Position numbers and translations under genes: made by a program. Source: Fluviicola sp. XM-24bin1 (GTDB lineage Bacteria; Bacteroidota; Bacteroidia; Flavobacteriales_D; Crocinitomicaceae). Taken from it: 64,000 bases of DNA. Within the stretch, counting starts at the first letter, position 1. The number at the start of each line of letters is the position of its first letter. Positions 51,901 to 59,693 of the stretch are shown piece by piece. The notes beneath the pieces were generated by a model. That model saw nothing but the letters and a program-made list of their open reading frames with translations. It was not told the DNA's origin and did not search any database. Location of the stretch: positions 54,197 to 118,196 of the forward strand of contig QCWI01000013.1 of NCBI GenBank assembly GCA_003149635.1. Reading direction: 5' to 3'.

Positions 51901-54900
51901 GTTGAGAGTGCTATTGTTGCTATTGCCACTCCGGTACGTGTTGACATTACAGCCTTGGACCTTATTGCTGATGTCAATGGTAATTACCAAGAATCCAAAG
52001 GCGAGATTTTATCTGGTGATGGAACTCCACTAGAACAAGAAAAGGCACTGCTTGAGCTCAACGAAACCTTAATAGAGGATTTACAAGAGGAAGCTCAGAA
52101 TGTTTCAACGGCCTTGGAGGGAAATCCAAACGATGCTGAATTACAAGCGAAGAACAAAGCACTGAATGAAGCAATTGCTATTACCGAGACGGAAATAGCT
52201 GAGAACAATCAAAATATTACTGCTCTATCGACTGCGCCAACTCCAACAGTAACGGTTACGGCAGAAGAAATGCTTTCGGAGGTCGCTCCAAATTATGAGC
52301 AGGATCGCGCAGCAATTCAATCTGGTGAAGGTACACCTAAGGAGAAAGAGGAAGCTTTGAAAACGTTGGAGGAAGAAACGCTAGCTGATCTCCAAAAGGA
52401 GCAGGCGAAGTGGCAGAAACGTGCTGATCGCGACCCTGAGAACAAAGAAGCGAAAGCAAAAGCCGAAGCTCTGAATCAAAGTATTGCACAGCGTGAAAAG
52501 GAAATTGCAGCGATCGATAATCGAATTGCTGTATTGGATACAGCTTCTCCGCAGGCAACCGTTTCTGTTGAGACCATTATGGCGGAAGTGGCACCTGAAG
52601 TCAATAATGAATTGGCGGAAATTGATGGCTCCGATGAATCAGCTTCCGTGAAAGCAAGAAAAAAGGCAGGTGTAATTGCCGGAGTGTTGGAAACGCTCAC
52701 AAAAGAATTAGAAGCTGTCGATAAGGATTTGAATCGAAATCCTGATGATGCAGAATTAACAGCAAGAAAAGTGGCTATAGAATCGGCAATTCATGAACAG
52801 CAACAAGTATTGGAGCAGTTGCAAGAGACTGCAGTTAGTCAATTGACAGCTGAGGAGAAGGAAAATGAGGTTTCAGAAATACTTCCTTCATACACAGCAG
52901 GAGCAACAAGCGACAATCCAGAACAACAAATTCAAGCTGAAAAAGATTTGCAGGCTGCCCTTGAGAAAGAAATCGCTGAGAAGGAAAAATCGCTCGGCCA
53001 ACGTTATTCAGTTTCGGTAGCCATCGAAAAAGCCATTCAGGAGAAACTGTTGGAAGAAAGTCGTCAGCGAGAAGCGAATATCGATACGGATACTTCCAGT
53101 CCTTCTGCCGCTTCTGAATTCATTGCCAGCATTCGCGAAGAGAGTGGAGAAGAAGTAACAATGGCGTTGGCGGAAGAAGCTACTGATTTGGAATCTCTGC
53201 AAGCGCAGGAAGAAACGTTGGCGGCTTACGAATCGTATTTGGATCAGAAGATTGAAGAGCAGGAAACGTTAGTGGCTTCCGAACCAACGAAAGAAAACGA
53301 AGATGCTTTGTCTTGGTTGGTGGAAGAGCAGGAACGTGTGGCAAGAAAACGTCGTTCTATTAGCGTTTCTATTGGCGAATTGGAACAAGTTGCCGTAACA
53401 ACTCCAGGTGACAATCAGGAATTGAATGAACTCAATCAAGAAGAGCAACGCATTCGTCAAGCACAAGATGCGGAAGATCTAACCAATGCCGAAAGAAAGC
53501 AATTGGATCGTGAATTGCGCGAAGTTACGGAACAACGATTCGCGATTGAAAATGAAGAGGTATCCAATGCGTTGGTAGTGTCTAAGGGAACTTCGGAACA
53601 GATGCAAAGTGACTTAGAAGAGCGAGTAGATTCCGGCAGCGAAATTGTACAACGCACCTTGGAACATGCCGAAACCGAAGAAAAAGCGATTTCGGAAATA
53701 GAGGCGGAAGCAGCCACTGCGGATTCGGAAGCGGAAAGAAATTACCTTTTAAATGAGGCGAAAAAGCGTCGTGATGCATTGAACAATGATCTGAACGATG
53801 CCGTCGTAGCTTCCGAACTGGCCGCTATCGAAGAACAATACGATATTACTACCATGTCTCGTCCAGAGTTGGAGAAAAAGCGTCGTTCTTATACTATTCA
53901 ATTGGGTGAGATTTCTCGCGAGATTGAAGAAGTCAACGAAGAAATGTCTGAGGCGAAGCGTAAAGACCTTCCGGCATTAGAAACGAAACGAGAAGAGTTG
54001 ATCACTCGCAAAGAGCAAATTCAGGCGAACTTGGATCGTGTAAACGAACAACTTGGTAAGGTTGAAGAAACGCCAACTGCTTTGAACGAAGGCGCTTTAG
54101 AAGAAGAGATTTCGTTCAGCGAAGAGCGAGAGATTGCAGCCTCCGAGGAATACGAAGAATACCAGCAAACAGCTGTGGAGGCGTTGACTGTTGCAAACGA
54201 AATTCGTAATTTAGAGGAGGAATTGGGCGAGAAACGAATCGAACTACAACGCGCTGTGCAAAACAGAGAATCAGATGCTGTGATTCAAGCGAAAGCAGCA
54301 GAAATTCAAGCGTTGGAAGAAGAAATGGATCGCTTGGAGATCGAATTAACACAGAAGAAGTTTGTAGCCGATCAAGCCCTTCCTGAAAATGAAAACGAAG
54401 CAATGAAGATGCAGAATTTGGTAGCTCGCGGAATTCAACCGTTGAAGGTAACAGCAGTGGCGGCTGCCTTGATTCAAATGCCAACGACTGGCTTTGCTAT
54501 CAACACGGAATCTGAACGTCCGAACGATGGAGCCATCGAAATTCCCGTAGGTGTTACGAGTCCTCAAGGATTGGTGTACCGAGTGCAGGTCGGAGCCTTT
54601 GCGCGTCCTCTGCGTCCAGATGTCTTCAAAGAATTCAACCCGGTTTCAGGAGAGAAAATCGAAGGAACGAACATCACGCGTTACATGGCTGGATATTTCT
54701 CTAGCAGTGAAACGGTGGTAGATGCTCGTCAGCAAATCAGAAATTTGGGTTATTCAGATGCCTTTATTGTTGCGTATTGTAACGGTGAACGCATCACGTT
54801 CGGTGAAGCACGTCGACGAGAAGCAGCCGGAATTTGTGTTCCGAAACGTGCTGAAGAGATCATGATTGAAGTAGCTGAAAACACGGCTATAAATCTAAAT

Positions 54901-55803
54901 CTTCCTGTGAGTTCTGAACCGGAGAAATTGCCGGAATGGGCGTATGCACAATCACCTGGAGCAACAGATTCAGATCCAATTGAGAAAATGGAAGGATTGT
55001 TCTTTACCGTTCAAATTGGGGTGTTCAACCGAGCAGTTTCGGATTCAGATGTAAAAAACCTACCGGAAATTTCTACGTTCCGATTGCCAAATGGGCAAAT
55101 TCGCTACAACACAGGTAAGTTTGATTCGGCGGAAGAAGCATTGCCACGTCAAGATTTGGCGCGAAGAAGTGGGATCAAAGGAGCCTTCATCGTAGCTTAC
55201 TACAAAGGAAAACGTATTTCGATTGGAAACGCACGAAGAATACTTTTGGAATACGGCCCATCTGTCCTTCAGTCTCGTAAAGAAATCGAACCAGATGTTG
55301 TCGAAACACCTATCGTTCGTTCGGACAGCGTAAGACATGATGTGATCGAAATTACGCCAATGGAGGAGTGGGAGAAGCGCGTTCAGATTGTCACAGAGAA
55401 AACGTTTGAGGAATTCCCAAGAGATATTTTGAATCGATACAATGCCGAAGGTTCGTTCTACTATGATGAGAAGGACAAACGCGTGAAATCTACGATCTAC
55501 GAAAACGAAGATTACTTGCCGAACCTGTACAACTTCAAGGACGACGTAGATACGGTTTACCTTGAGGAAGGACTCCTGGACGATCAGAAAATGGAGACCA
55601 TTTACTTTGTCTTCACCGATTCATTGGTTCCTGGGGCCTTTATGGACTGGATGCTTCGTTGTAATTACAGAAGAGCGATCAATCGCACGTTCAGAGGCAC
55701 AGAAGTTCGTATCTTTGGAGTAGCACCAGAGGAAATAGATAAGATGATTGAACGAATCCGTTTGTTCGGTGTAGAACCAGAAAAGATCAAAGAAGAAGAG
55801 TAA
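48949..55803 (+). CDS. giant (2284 aa) periplasmic/outer-membrane-associated protein: TPR + PD40 beta-propeller head, long repetitive coiled coil, two C-terminal SPOR-like domains
   Basis: TTG start with signal peptide (MRGYKHIIFVLFVLLNASVFGQ); TPR-like region, PD40-like strands (VHYGPDAKMIFYSSWGDDESTGKDLYQRIRLPDNSWGKPQLV; YPFLHRSGQVLYFSSKGHNSMGGYDVFMSRY); C-terminal YRVQVGAFARPLRPDVF...ARQQIRNLGYSDAFIVAYCNGERI and FTVQIGVFNRAVSDSDV...GIKGAFIVAYYKGKRI. Confidence 0.88.
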   Translation: MRGYKHIIFVLFVLLNASVFGQQVTEEQKEQANELFEKEQYVEATPLFLQILSLEPTVADWNFKYGACLLYNAGEKKDAIRYLKYGVNTEGTDSRVFYFYGRALHLNYQFSEAKKFYQRYLSEREKADKRYPVEREIRMCNNGQQLLTTFTDIIVTDKVQISETKFYDIYSSSRTIQGSITVNRDFQSKLDKKKGHIPIVHYGPDAKMIFYSSWGDDESTGKDLYQRIRLPDNSWGKPQLVRGNVNTNEDEDYPFLHRSGQVLYFSSKGHNSMGGYDVFMSRYNPDTQSFGPPENVDFAISSPDDDLFYVVDSSFTNAYFASARSSQKDMLHVYKVKVVRVPIQDVILMGNFISEIQPEDQKIKLSILKNSNGDELVKMPVAAANGGRYSYVFPQGGKYDYLVEVEGSGDEFRFTIDIPYLDDFRPLKQEIIHTTENGNEIIRIINKFDESVEGAEAIIAEVIRKKSELNVNVNEFDLDAIENQQNLDAVLADLGFDNMSLREVSGQLEELTNSTADNEEITERVTSNVSSELIAKTERIKELDQMEKELRASAEKATDPVTQHKLLTEASQKQREKEQLIKQVQGLEALIADVNEIGQNGADPQKIKQVAEQFNELRDSDEQKALEYLVSEKDVIDQAKSGSPNQIKDTYTQEILQTRADLREADDRRTEYKNSVEKLKARVVSLEREREGAKRKDQERIDTEIEEIKQDIAKREKEIERLNDLITKKELELDATEDRLASFQNAMSTEEKSEVNPDDVVEATQAVEAISAEEEFNYDNALATLETEHPEINGGDPIVDYAAELDQQYEEDKATIQNDASLTPLEQASRLVENNEAAMEAVDNQLAEVQQKLEQGEDERLREQEAVLQEQKNELETENASLVAEEERLKEQTPDAALSKEDVLAEVAPALLQELEEAQGNSNLSELEQLQEEQRIRENLSVALEAENNNLSEVLQQNPDDESAKAKQELVRQLISENDASIADVESAIVAIATPVRVDITALDLIADVNGNYQESKGEILSGDGTPLEQEKALLELNETLIEDLQEEAQNVSTALEGNPNDAELQAKNKALNEAIAITETEIAENNQNITALSTAPTPTVTVTAEEMLSEVAPNYEQDRAAIQSGEGTPKEKEEALKTLEEETLADLQKEQAKWQKRADRDPENKEAKAKAEALNQSIAQREKEIAAIDNRIAVLDTASPQATVSVETIMAEVAPEVNNELAEIDGSDESASVKARKKAGVIAGVLETLTKELEAVDKDLNRNPDDAELTARKVAIESAIHEQQQVLEQLQETAVSQLTAEEKENEVSEILPSYTAGATSDNPEQQIQAEKDLQAALEKEIAEKEKSLGQRYSVSVAIEKAIQEKLLEESRQREANIDTDTSSPSAASEFIASIREESGEEVTMALAEEATDLESLQAQEETLAAYESYLDQKIEEQETLVASEPTKENEDALSWLVEEQERVARKRRSISVSIGELEQVAVTTPGDNQELNELNQEEQRIRQAQDAEDLTNAERKQLDRELREVTEQRFAIENEEVSNALVVSKGTSEQMQSDLEERVDSGSEIVQRTLEHAETEEKAISEIEAEAATADSEAERNYLLNEAKKRRDALNNDLNDAVVASELAAIEEQYDITTMSRPELEKKRRSYTIQLGEISREIEEVNEEMSEAKRKDLPALETKREELITRKEQIQANLDRVNEQLGKVEETPTALNEGALEEEISFSEEREIAASEEYEEYQQTAVEALTVANEIRNLEEELGEKRIELQRAVQNRESDAVIQAKAAEIQALEEEMDRLEIELTQKKFVADQALPENENEAMKMQNLVARGIQPLKVTAVAAALIQMPTTGFAINTESERPNDGAIEIPVGVTSPQGLVYRVQVGAFARPLRPDVFKEFNPVSGEKIEGTNITRYMAGYFSSSETVVDARQQIRNLGYSDAFIVAYCNGERITFGEARRREAAGICVPKRAEEIMIEVAENTAINLNLPVSSEPEKLPEWAYAQSPGATDSDPIEKMEGLFFTVQIGVFNRAVSDSDVKNLPEISTFRLPNGQIRYNTGKFDSAEEALPRQDLARRSGIKGAFIVAYYKGKRISIGNARRILLEYGPSVLQSRKEIEPDVVETPIVRSDSVRHDVIEITPMEEWEKRVQIVTEKTFEEFPRDILNRYNAEGSFYYDEKDKRVKSTIYENEDYLPNLYNFKDDVDTVYLEEGLLDDQKMETIYFVFTDSLVPGAFMDWMLRCNYRRAINRTFRGTEVRIFGVAPEEIDKMIERIRLFGVEPEKIKEEE
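51340..53170 (+). repeat. six about 102-aa coiled-coil hairpin repeats inside the giant protein
   Basis: Aligned (A/S)E(V/L/I)xP-like anchors begin at 51355, 51661, 51967, 52276, 52582, 52873 (spacing 306, 306, 309, 306, 291 bp); most units carry an internal NPDD/NPND/DPEN turn. Confidence 0.85.
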
Positions 55804-55814
55804 GAAGGTTAAAA

Positions 55815-56102
55815 ATGATGATTATGAGAAACACGGATACAGATACGCTGGAACAGGTGGATGTAGTAGAAGAGACGGTTACTTCTAAGAATCTTATCGT
55901 TTTTAATGATGACGTAAACACCTTCGATCATGTGATCGATTCTTTGATTAAAGTTTGCAAGCACGATCCTATCCAAGCCGAGCAATGCACTTGGTTGGTT
56001 CATTACAAAGGGAAGTGCGATGTGAAATCGGGAGATTACGACACGCTGGAGCCGATGTGCACAGGACTTTTAGATCGTGGTATCTCCGCAGAAATTCACT
56101 AG
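55815..56102 (+). CDS. clpS: ATP-dependent Clp protease adaptor ClpS
   Basis: NLIVFNDDVNTFDHVIDSLIKVCKHDPIQAEQCTWLVHYKGKCDVKSG. Confidence 0.92.
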   Translation: MMIMRNTDTDTLEQVDVVEETVTSKNLIVFNDDVNTFDHVIDSLIKVCKHDPIQAEQCTWLVHYKGKCDVKSGDYDTLEPMCTGLLDRGISAEIH

Positions 56103-56133
56103 AACATTTTTTTCGAAAAATTCCGCATCAAGC

Positions 56134-56163
56134 TTGTTGAAGCAAAAAAAGCTTGTATATTTG
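56134..56163 (+). promoter_or_regulatory. Bacteroidota-type promoter for tRNA-Arg (TTGTTG ... TATATTTG)
   Basis: -7-like TATATTTG at 56156-56163 and TTG(TTG) at 56134-56139, upstream of tRNA at 56201. Confidence 0.65.
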
Positions 56164-56200
56164 CAACCCCAAATCGATACACACGTATTGAAAATTGGAC

Positions 56201-56274
56201 GGCCTCGTAGCTCAACTGAATAGAGCACTTGATTACGGCTCAAGAGGTTTCAGGTTTGAATCCTGACGAGGTCA
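56201..56274 (+). tRNA. tRNA-Arg (anticodon ACG)
   Basis: GGCCTCG TA GCTC AACTGAATA GAGC A CTTGA TTACGGC TCAAG AGGTT TCAGG TTTGAAT CCTGA CGAGGTC A. Confidence 0.93.
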
Positions 56275-56285
56275 CTAAGAAAGAA

Positions 56286-56316
56286 AGCCCTGACAGTTTT
56301 GTCAGGGCTTTTTTCG
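56286..56316 (+). terminator. Rho-independent terminator after tRNA-Arg
   Basis: AGCCCTGAC AGTTTT GTCAGGGCT TTTTT. Confidence 0.92.
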
Positions 56317-56435
56317 TGTGAGGGCGAGTCTGAGCTTGCTCAAGCGAAGCTCTCGCACGGAAAAAGCTATTGCGCAGCAATGGGTTTTCTTTCGAATAAT
56401 CTACGATGCTGTCTGCGGCGGTTCGAAATGGAAAG

Positions 56436-56534
56436 GACTTCAGATTCGAAAATCAATTCGCCCCATCGATTGTAAATCACCATGGAGAATCCTTGATCAT
56501 CGAAATGATCGTTGAGAACTGGGCCAAACGATTT
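56436..56534 (-). pseudogene. fragment of a T9SS type B (gliding-motility-associated / CHU_C-like) C-terminal sorting domain
   Basis: Minus-strand translation KSFGPVLNDHFDDQGFSMVIYNRWGELIFESEV; the FSMxIYNRWGxLIFES signature is followed by unrelated sequence. Confidence 0.75.
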
Positions 56535-56540
56535 CCATTA

Positions 56541-56885
56541 CTATCTATTCACAACAGGGCTATTCAAGGATGCCAGTGCAAAAGGGGATGGGGTTTCATT
56601 GGATTTACGGCGCTCCTGAATTTCGATACTGGTAATTTTGATTACCGTCGTGTTGTTCACCATGAGTTCGTAATCCAAGTCTGGGTGTAAATTCAGGCAA
56701 ACGATAGAATCATTGAGGTCGCCAATGGAATATGCTAAAGCAAGTTGATCGTTATCATTCAAGGGGCTTAAGCGAAGCGATTGAATTTGAATATGCGTAT
56801 TGACTTCGTAACTAACAGTTTCGTCGTTTTGAGCGCTCGCTGTGAATAAGATCAACAAGGCAACAAGTGTACAAGCAATTTTCAT
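56541..56885 (-). CDS. small hypothetical secreted protein (may be a truncated remnant)
   Basis: Signal peptide MKIACTLVALLILFTASAQ; ORF ends TAG TAA directly in frame with the CHU_C-like fragment. Confidence 0.55.
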   Translation of the reverse strand: MKIACTLVALLILFTASAQNDETVSYEVNTHIQIQSLRLSPLNDNDQLALAYSIGDLNDSIVCLNLHPDLDYELMVNNTTVIKITSIEIQERRKSNETPSPFALASLNSPVVNR

Positions 56886-56945
56886 GAGATTCGAAATTAA
56901 GTAAGCAATGGAGGATGTTGAGTAAATGTACGGCTCAAATCAACG

Positions 56946-57022
56946 TAGAGACTACCCTCATCTTCCCAACGTGGACATAATGCTTCCGAACGATGAGAGT
57001 AGTGAGAAGGGTGTAGTCTCTA
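56946..57022. repeat. long imperfect inverted repeat (hairpin-forming intergenic element)
   Basis: TAGAGACTACCCTCATC ... GATGAGAGTAGTGAGAAGGGTGTAGTCTCTA, arms pair over both outer and inner segments. Confidence 0.8.
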
Positions 57023-57292
57023 ATCTGCCCAAAAAAAGATTTCATCCATCCTGAGTTCTGTTTTGATTTGCTCTGTAAACCGCTCGTTTCGTTCGAATTT
57101 TAGGAACTGTAATTGCACAATATCGGCACGAAATTTGCGTTCTCAGAAAAGGTCAATCAATTCATTTGCCTAATCGATCGGAGGTCAAGAAAAATCTCAC
57201 TATGTTTAGGTATTCGAATAAAATGGAACGACTACTAACGTTTACAGATTATACCCATTTTACTAACTGAGAATCTACTGAATTAATCATAT

Positions 57293-59674
57293 ATGACTCG
57301 ATTACAAATCAAAACTTTTACTTCCGGAGCGCCGGTATTAGCAGCGATTACCTTTCTATTTTTTCTTTGCACATCCAATGTTTCAGCGCAAATTCAGTAC
57401 ACTGGAATTGTTCAGGATAACACGGTCACGTCGTTTTTAGCGTCCTATAATCCATCTTCGATTGTAGATTCGAAGACCAAGTTCTCAGCTAGCTTTCACA
57501 CCAATTTCGCGCGCATCAGCAATTTTGCATCGAACAATTATTTGGTGTACGGACAAGAGATTAAGTACGTTGAGCCAAGAAATCCGGGCTACGTAAGAAG
57601 TTCGACAAATGTTGATATCGTCAACTTGAAGTACGAGTTCGATCATAAGAACGCCGGTGCCTATTCATTCCGACTACGCACCTTGCGAAACCTCGAAGGT
57701 TTACCTATTCGTTGGGCGCACAATGCAGCTACTGGATATGGTGAGAATTTATTCGGATCAGCGGATGGAATGACAGGAATGGGAATGAATCGTGTGAGTT
57801 ACACAGAGCACAACTTGACGTATGCCCGAACGATTTTTGATCGTGATATTTCTTTACTAAAAGCCGGTATTTCCTTAAAAATCTTGAATGGAATCGATGC
57901 TTCTTACTTTAACGTGAATGGTGGAAGCTATGATTTCTTGCAGCAGAATACAGAAATTGTAGAATTGACCGATTTGGACGCGAATTTGGTGCGAAGCGAA
58001 AGCAACAATCAGCAGTTTTATCAACATCGAGGATTGGCATTTGACCTAGGAGTTACCTACGAATACCGTCCTGATTTCGAGAAGCAGTACTATGAAATGG
58101 ACGGGGCGAAGCGCAATGTCCGTTACGATATCAATAAGTACAAGTGGAAAGTTTCCGCTTCTATTACAGATCTCGGATTTTTGCGATTCACTAAAGATTC
58201 ATTGTCATCATACAATATGACGAACCCTTCAATTCAGGCGAATTCAGGGAACTTTGTTGATCTCGGTGGTTTGGATCCAGGCTCACTGATCGCAGGGCCA
58301 TTTGATTACGTGGAAGACAATATTGGAACCTTTAGTACGCAGGATACATCTGTAATCCCGCAACGATTTGGAATGGGACTTCCAACGGCTTTTCACGGAA
58401 GTTTTGATATGAATATCCTACGACCGTTCCTTTACTTCAGCTATAACATTTCCCTCCCGCTTCATTTTAAAAATGATGTGACTCAAATGAGAGGATTCTT
58501 TATTCATACCATAACGCCGCGCATCGAAAAGCAAAATTGGTCCATCCTTTTACCAATCTCTCAATTGGGGAATGGAACGGCGACCGTCGGTGTAGCAGGA
58601 AGATTCAATTGGAAACAATTCACAGTGTTCCTCGGATCGAACAACATGGCGCTTTTATACGGTCAGAAGTCTTCACGAAGCAGAAGTTTCTACGGAGGAA
58701 TTGCCTATAACGTATTCTACAAAGTTCCGGACGATGCGGATGGAGATAAAATTTCCGATCCAAAAGATGATTGTCCTTACGATCCGGGATTGGCGGCATT
58801 CAATGGATGTCCTGATACAGACGGCGATGGAATCATCGACAAGGAAGATTTGTGTATTTATGATCCGGGGCCGAGAAGTACGAATGGATGTCCTGATACT
58901 GATGGTGATGGCGTTATCGACATGAACGATATGTGTCCTGAAATTCCCGGACTTGGAATCCACTACGGTTGTCCGGATAGAGATAAAGACGGTGTAATCG
59001 ACGCTGCGGATAGATGTCCTGATGTACCGGGAATTGAGTTGAACAATGGGTGTCCGTTGGATGATCAGCGTTGTTGTACGGACGAAGACGGCGATGGCGT
59101 TTTGAATGAATTCGATAAATGTCCAACAGTTCCAGGATCAGTGTACAACTCAGGATGTCCGATCGATTCAACGAATATCAACGACATCAACCTTCAAGAA
59201 GAGAAGGAGCAAGTAGATGCGAACAATACGGCGGTTCAAATTGAAGATAGCGCAAGTGTCGATTTGAGTGAGCAATTCATCACTTCGAAGAGCGAGTTGG
59301 ATTCCTTGTTAGAAGGGAAAAACATTCTGAAAGATCTGCAAGTATTCTTCGATGTAGACGAAGCGACATTGAAAACGGAAGAGCGTCTTAAATTGGACAA
59401 AGCATTCCGAGTATTACCAGGAAACGAGCGATATGCGGTGATTTTGATTGGTCATACGGATCGTGATGGGTCATTGGATTACAATCTTCAGTTATCGAAA
59501 CGACGCGCGGAGACCGTGCAACGAAAGTTAAAGGAATTCTACAAGTTCCCGGGTGAAATCTCTGTGTACTATTATGGAGAAGCGAAATCCATTCACAGTG
59601 GTGATTACACGGATGAACTGAAAGCCGCGGATCGACGTGTAGATGTTAAGTTGATTCTATTGCCAAGAGATTAG
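57293..59674 (+). CDS. outer-membrane beta-barrel protein with TSP3 calcium-binding repeats and C-terminal OmpA domain
   Basis: Signal peptide; barrel-like N-terminal region; DADGDKISDPKDDCPYDPG...; C-terminal VFFDVDEATLKTEERLKLDKAFRVL...ILIGHTDRDGSLDYNLQLSKRRAETV. Confidence 0.9.
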   Translation: MTRLQIKTFTSGAPVLAAITFLFFLCTSNVSAQIQYTGIVQDNTVTSFLASYNPSSIVDSKTKFSASFHTNFARISNFASNNYLVYGQEIKYVEPRNPGYVRSSTNVDIVNLKYEFDHKNAGAYSFRLRTLRNLEGLPIRWAHNAATGYGENLFGSADGMTGMGMNRVSYTEHNLTYARTIFDRDISLLKAGISLKILNGIDASYFNVNGGSYDFLQQNTEIVELTDLDANLVRSESNNQQFYQHRGLAFDLGVTYEYRPDFEKQYYEMDGAKRNVRYDINKYKWKVSASITDLGFLRFTKDSLSSYNMTNPSIQANSGNFVDLGGLDPGSLIAGPFDYVEDNIGTFSTQDTSVIPQRFGMGLPTAFHGSFDMNILRPFLYFSYNISLPLHFKNDVTQMRGFFIHTITPRIEKQNWSILLPISQLGNGTATVGVAGRFNWKQFTVFLGSNNMALLYGQKSSRSRSFYGGIAYNVFYKVPDDADGDKISDPKDDCPYDPGLAAFNGCPDTDGDGIIDKEDLCIYDPGPRSTNGCPDTDGDGVIDMNDMCPEIPGLGIHYGCPDRDKDGVIDAADRCPDVPGIELNNGCPLDDQRCCTDEDGDGVLNEFDKCPTVPGSVYNSGCPIDSTNINDINLQEEKEQVDANNTAVQIEDSASVDLSEQFITSKSELDSLLEGKNILKDLQVFFDVDEATLKTEERLKLDKAFRVLPGNERYAVILIGHTDRDGSLDYNLQLSKRRAETVQRKLKEFYKFPGEISVYYYGEAKSIHSGDYTDELKAADRRVDVKLILLPRD
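58735..59160 (+). repeat. thrombospondin type 3 (TSP3) repeats
   Basis: Successive DxDGDGIID...D.C....PG....NGCP units. Confidence 0.9.
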
Positions 59675-59693
59675 AAACAGAGAAGACGACAGT

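Noticed and set aside
51340-53170. Tandem repeats as CRISPR or satellite DNA
   Set aside because: Period is a multiple of 3 with protein-level conservation inside a single ORF; these are coding repeats, not an array.
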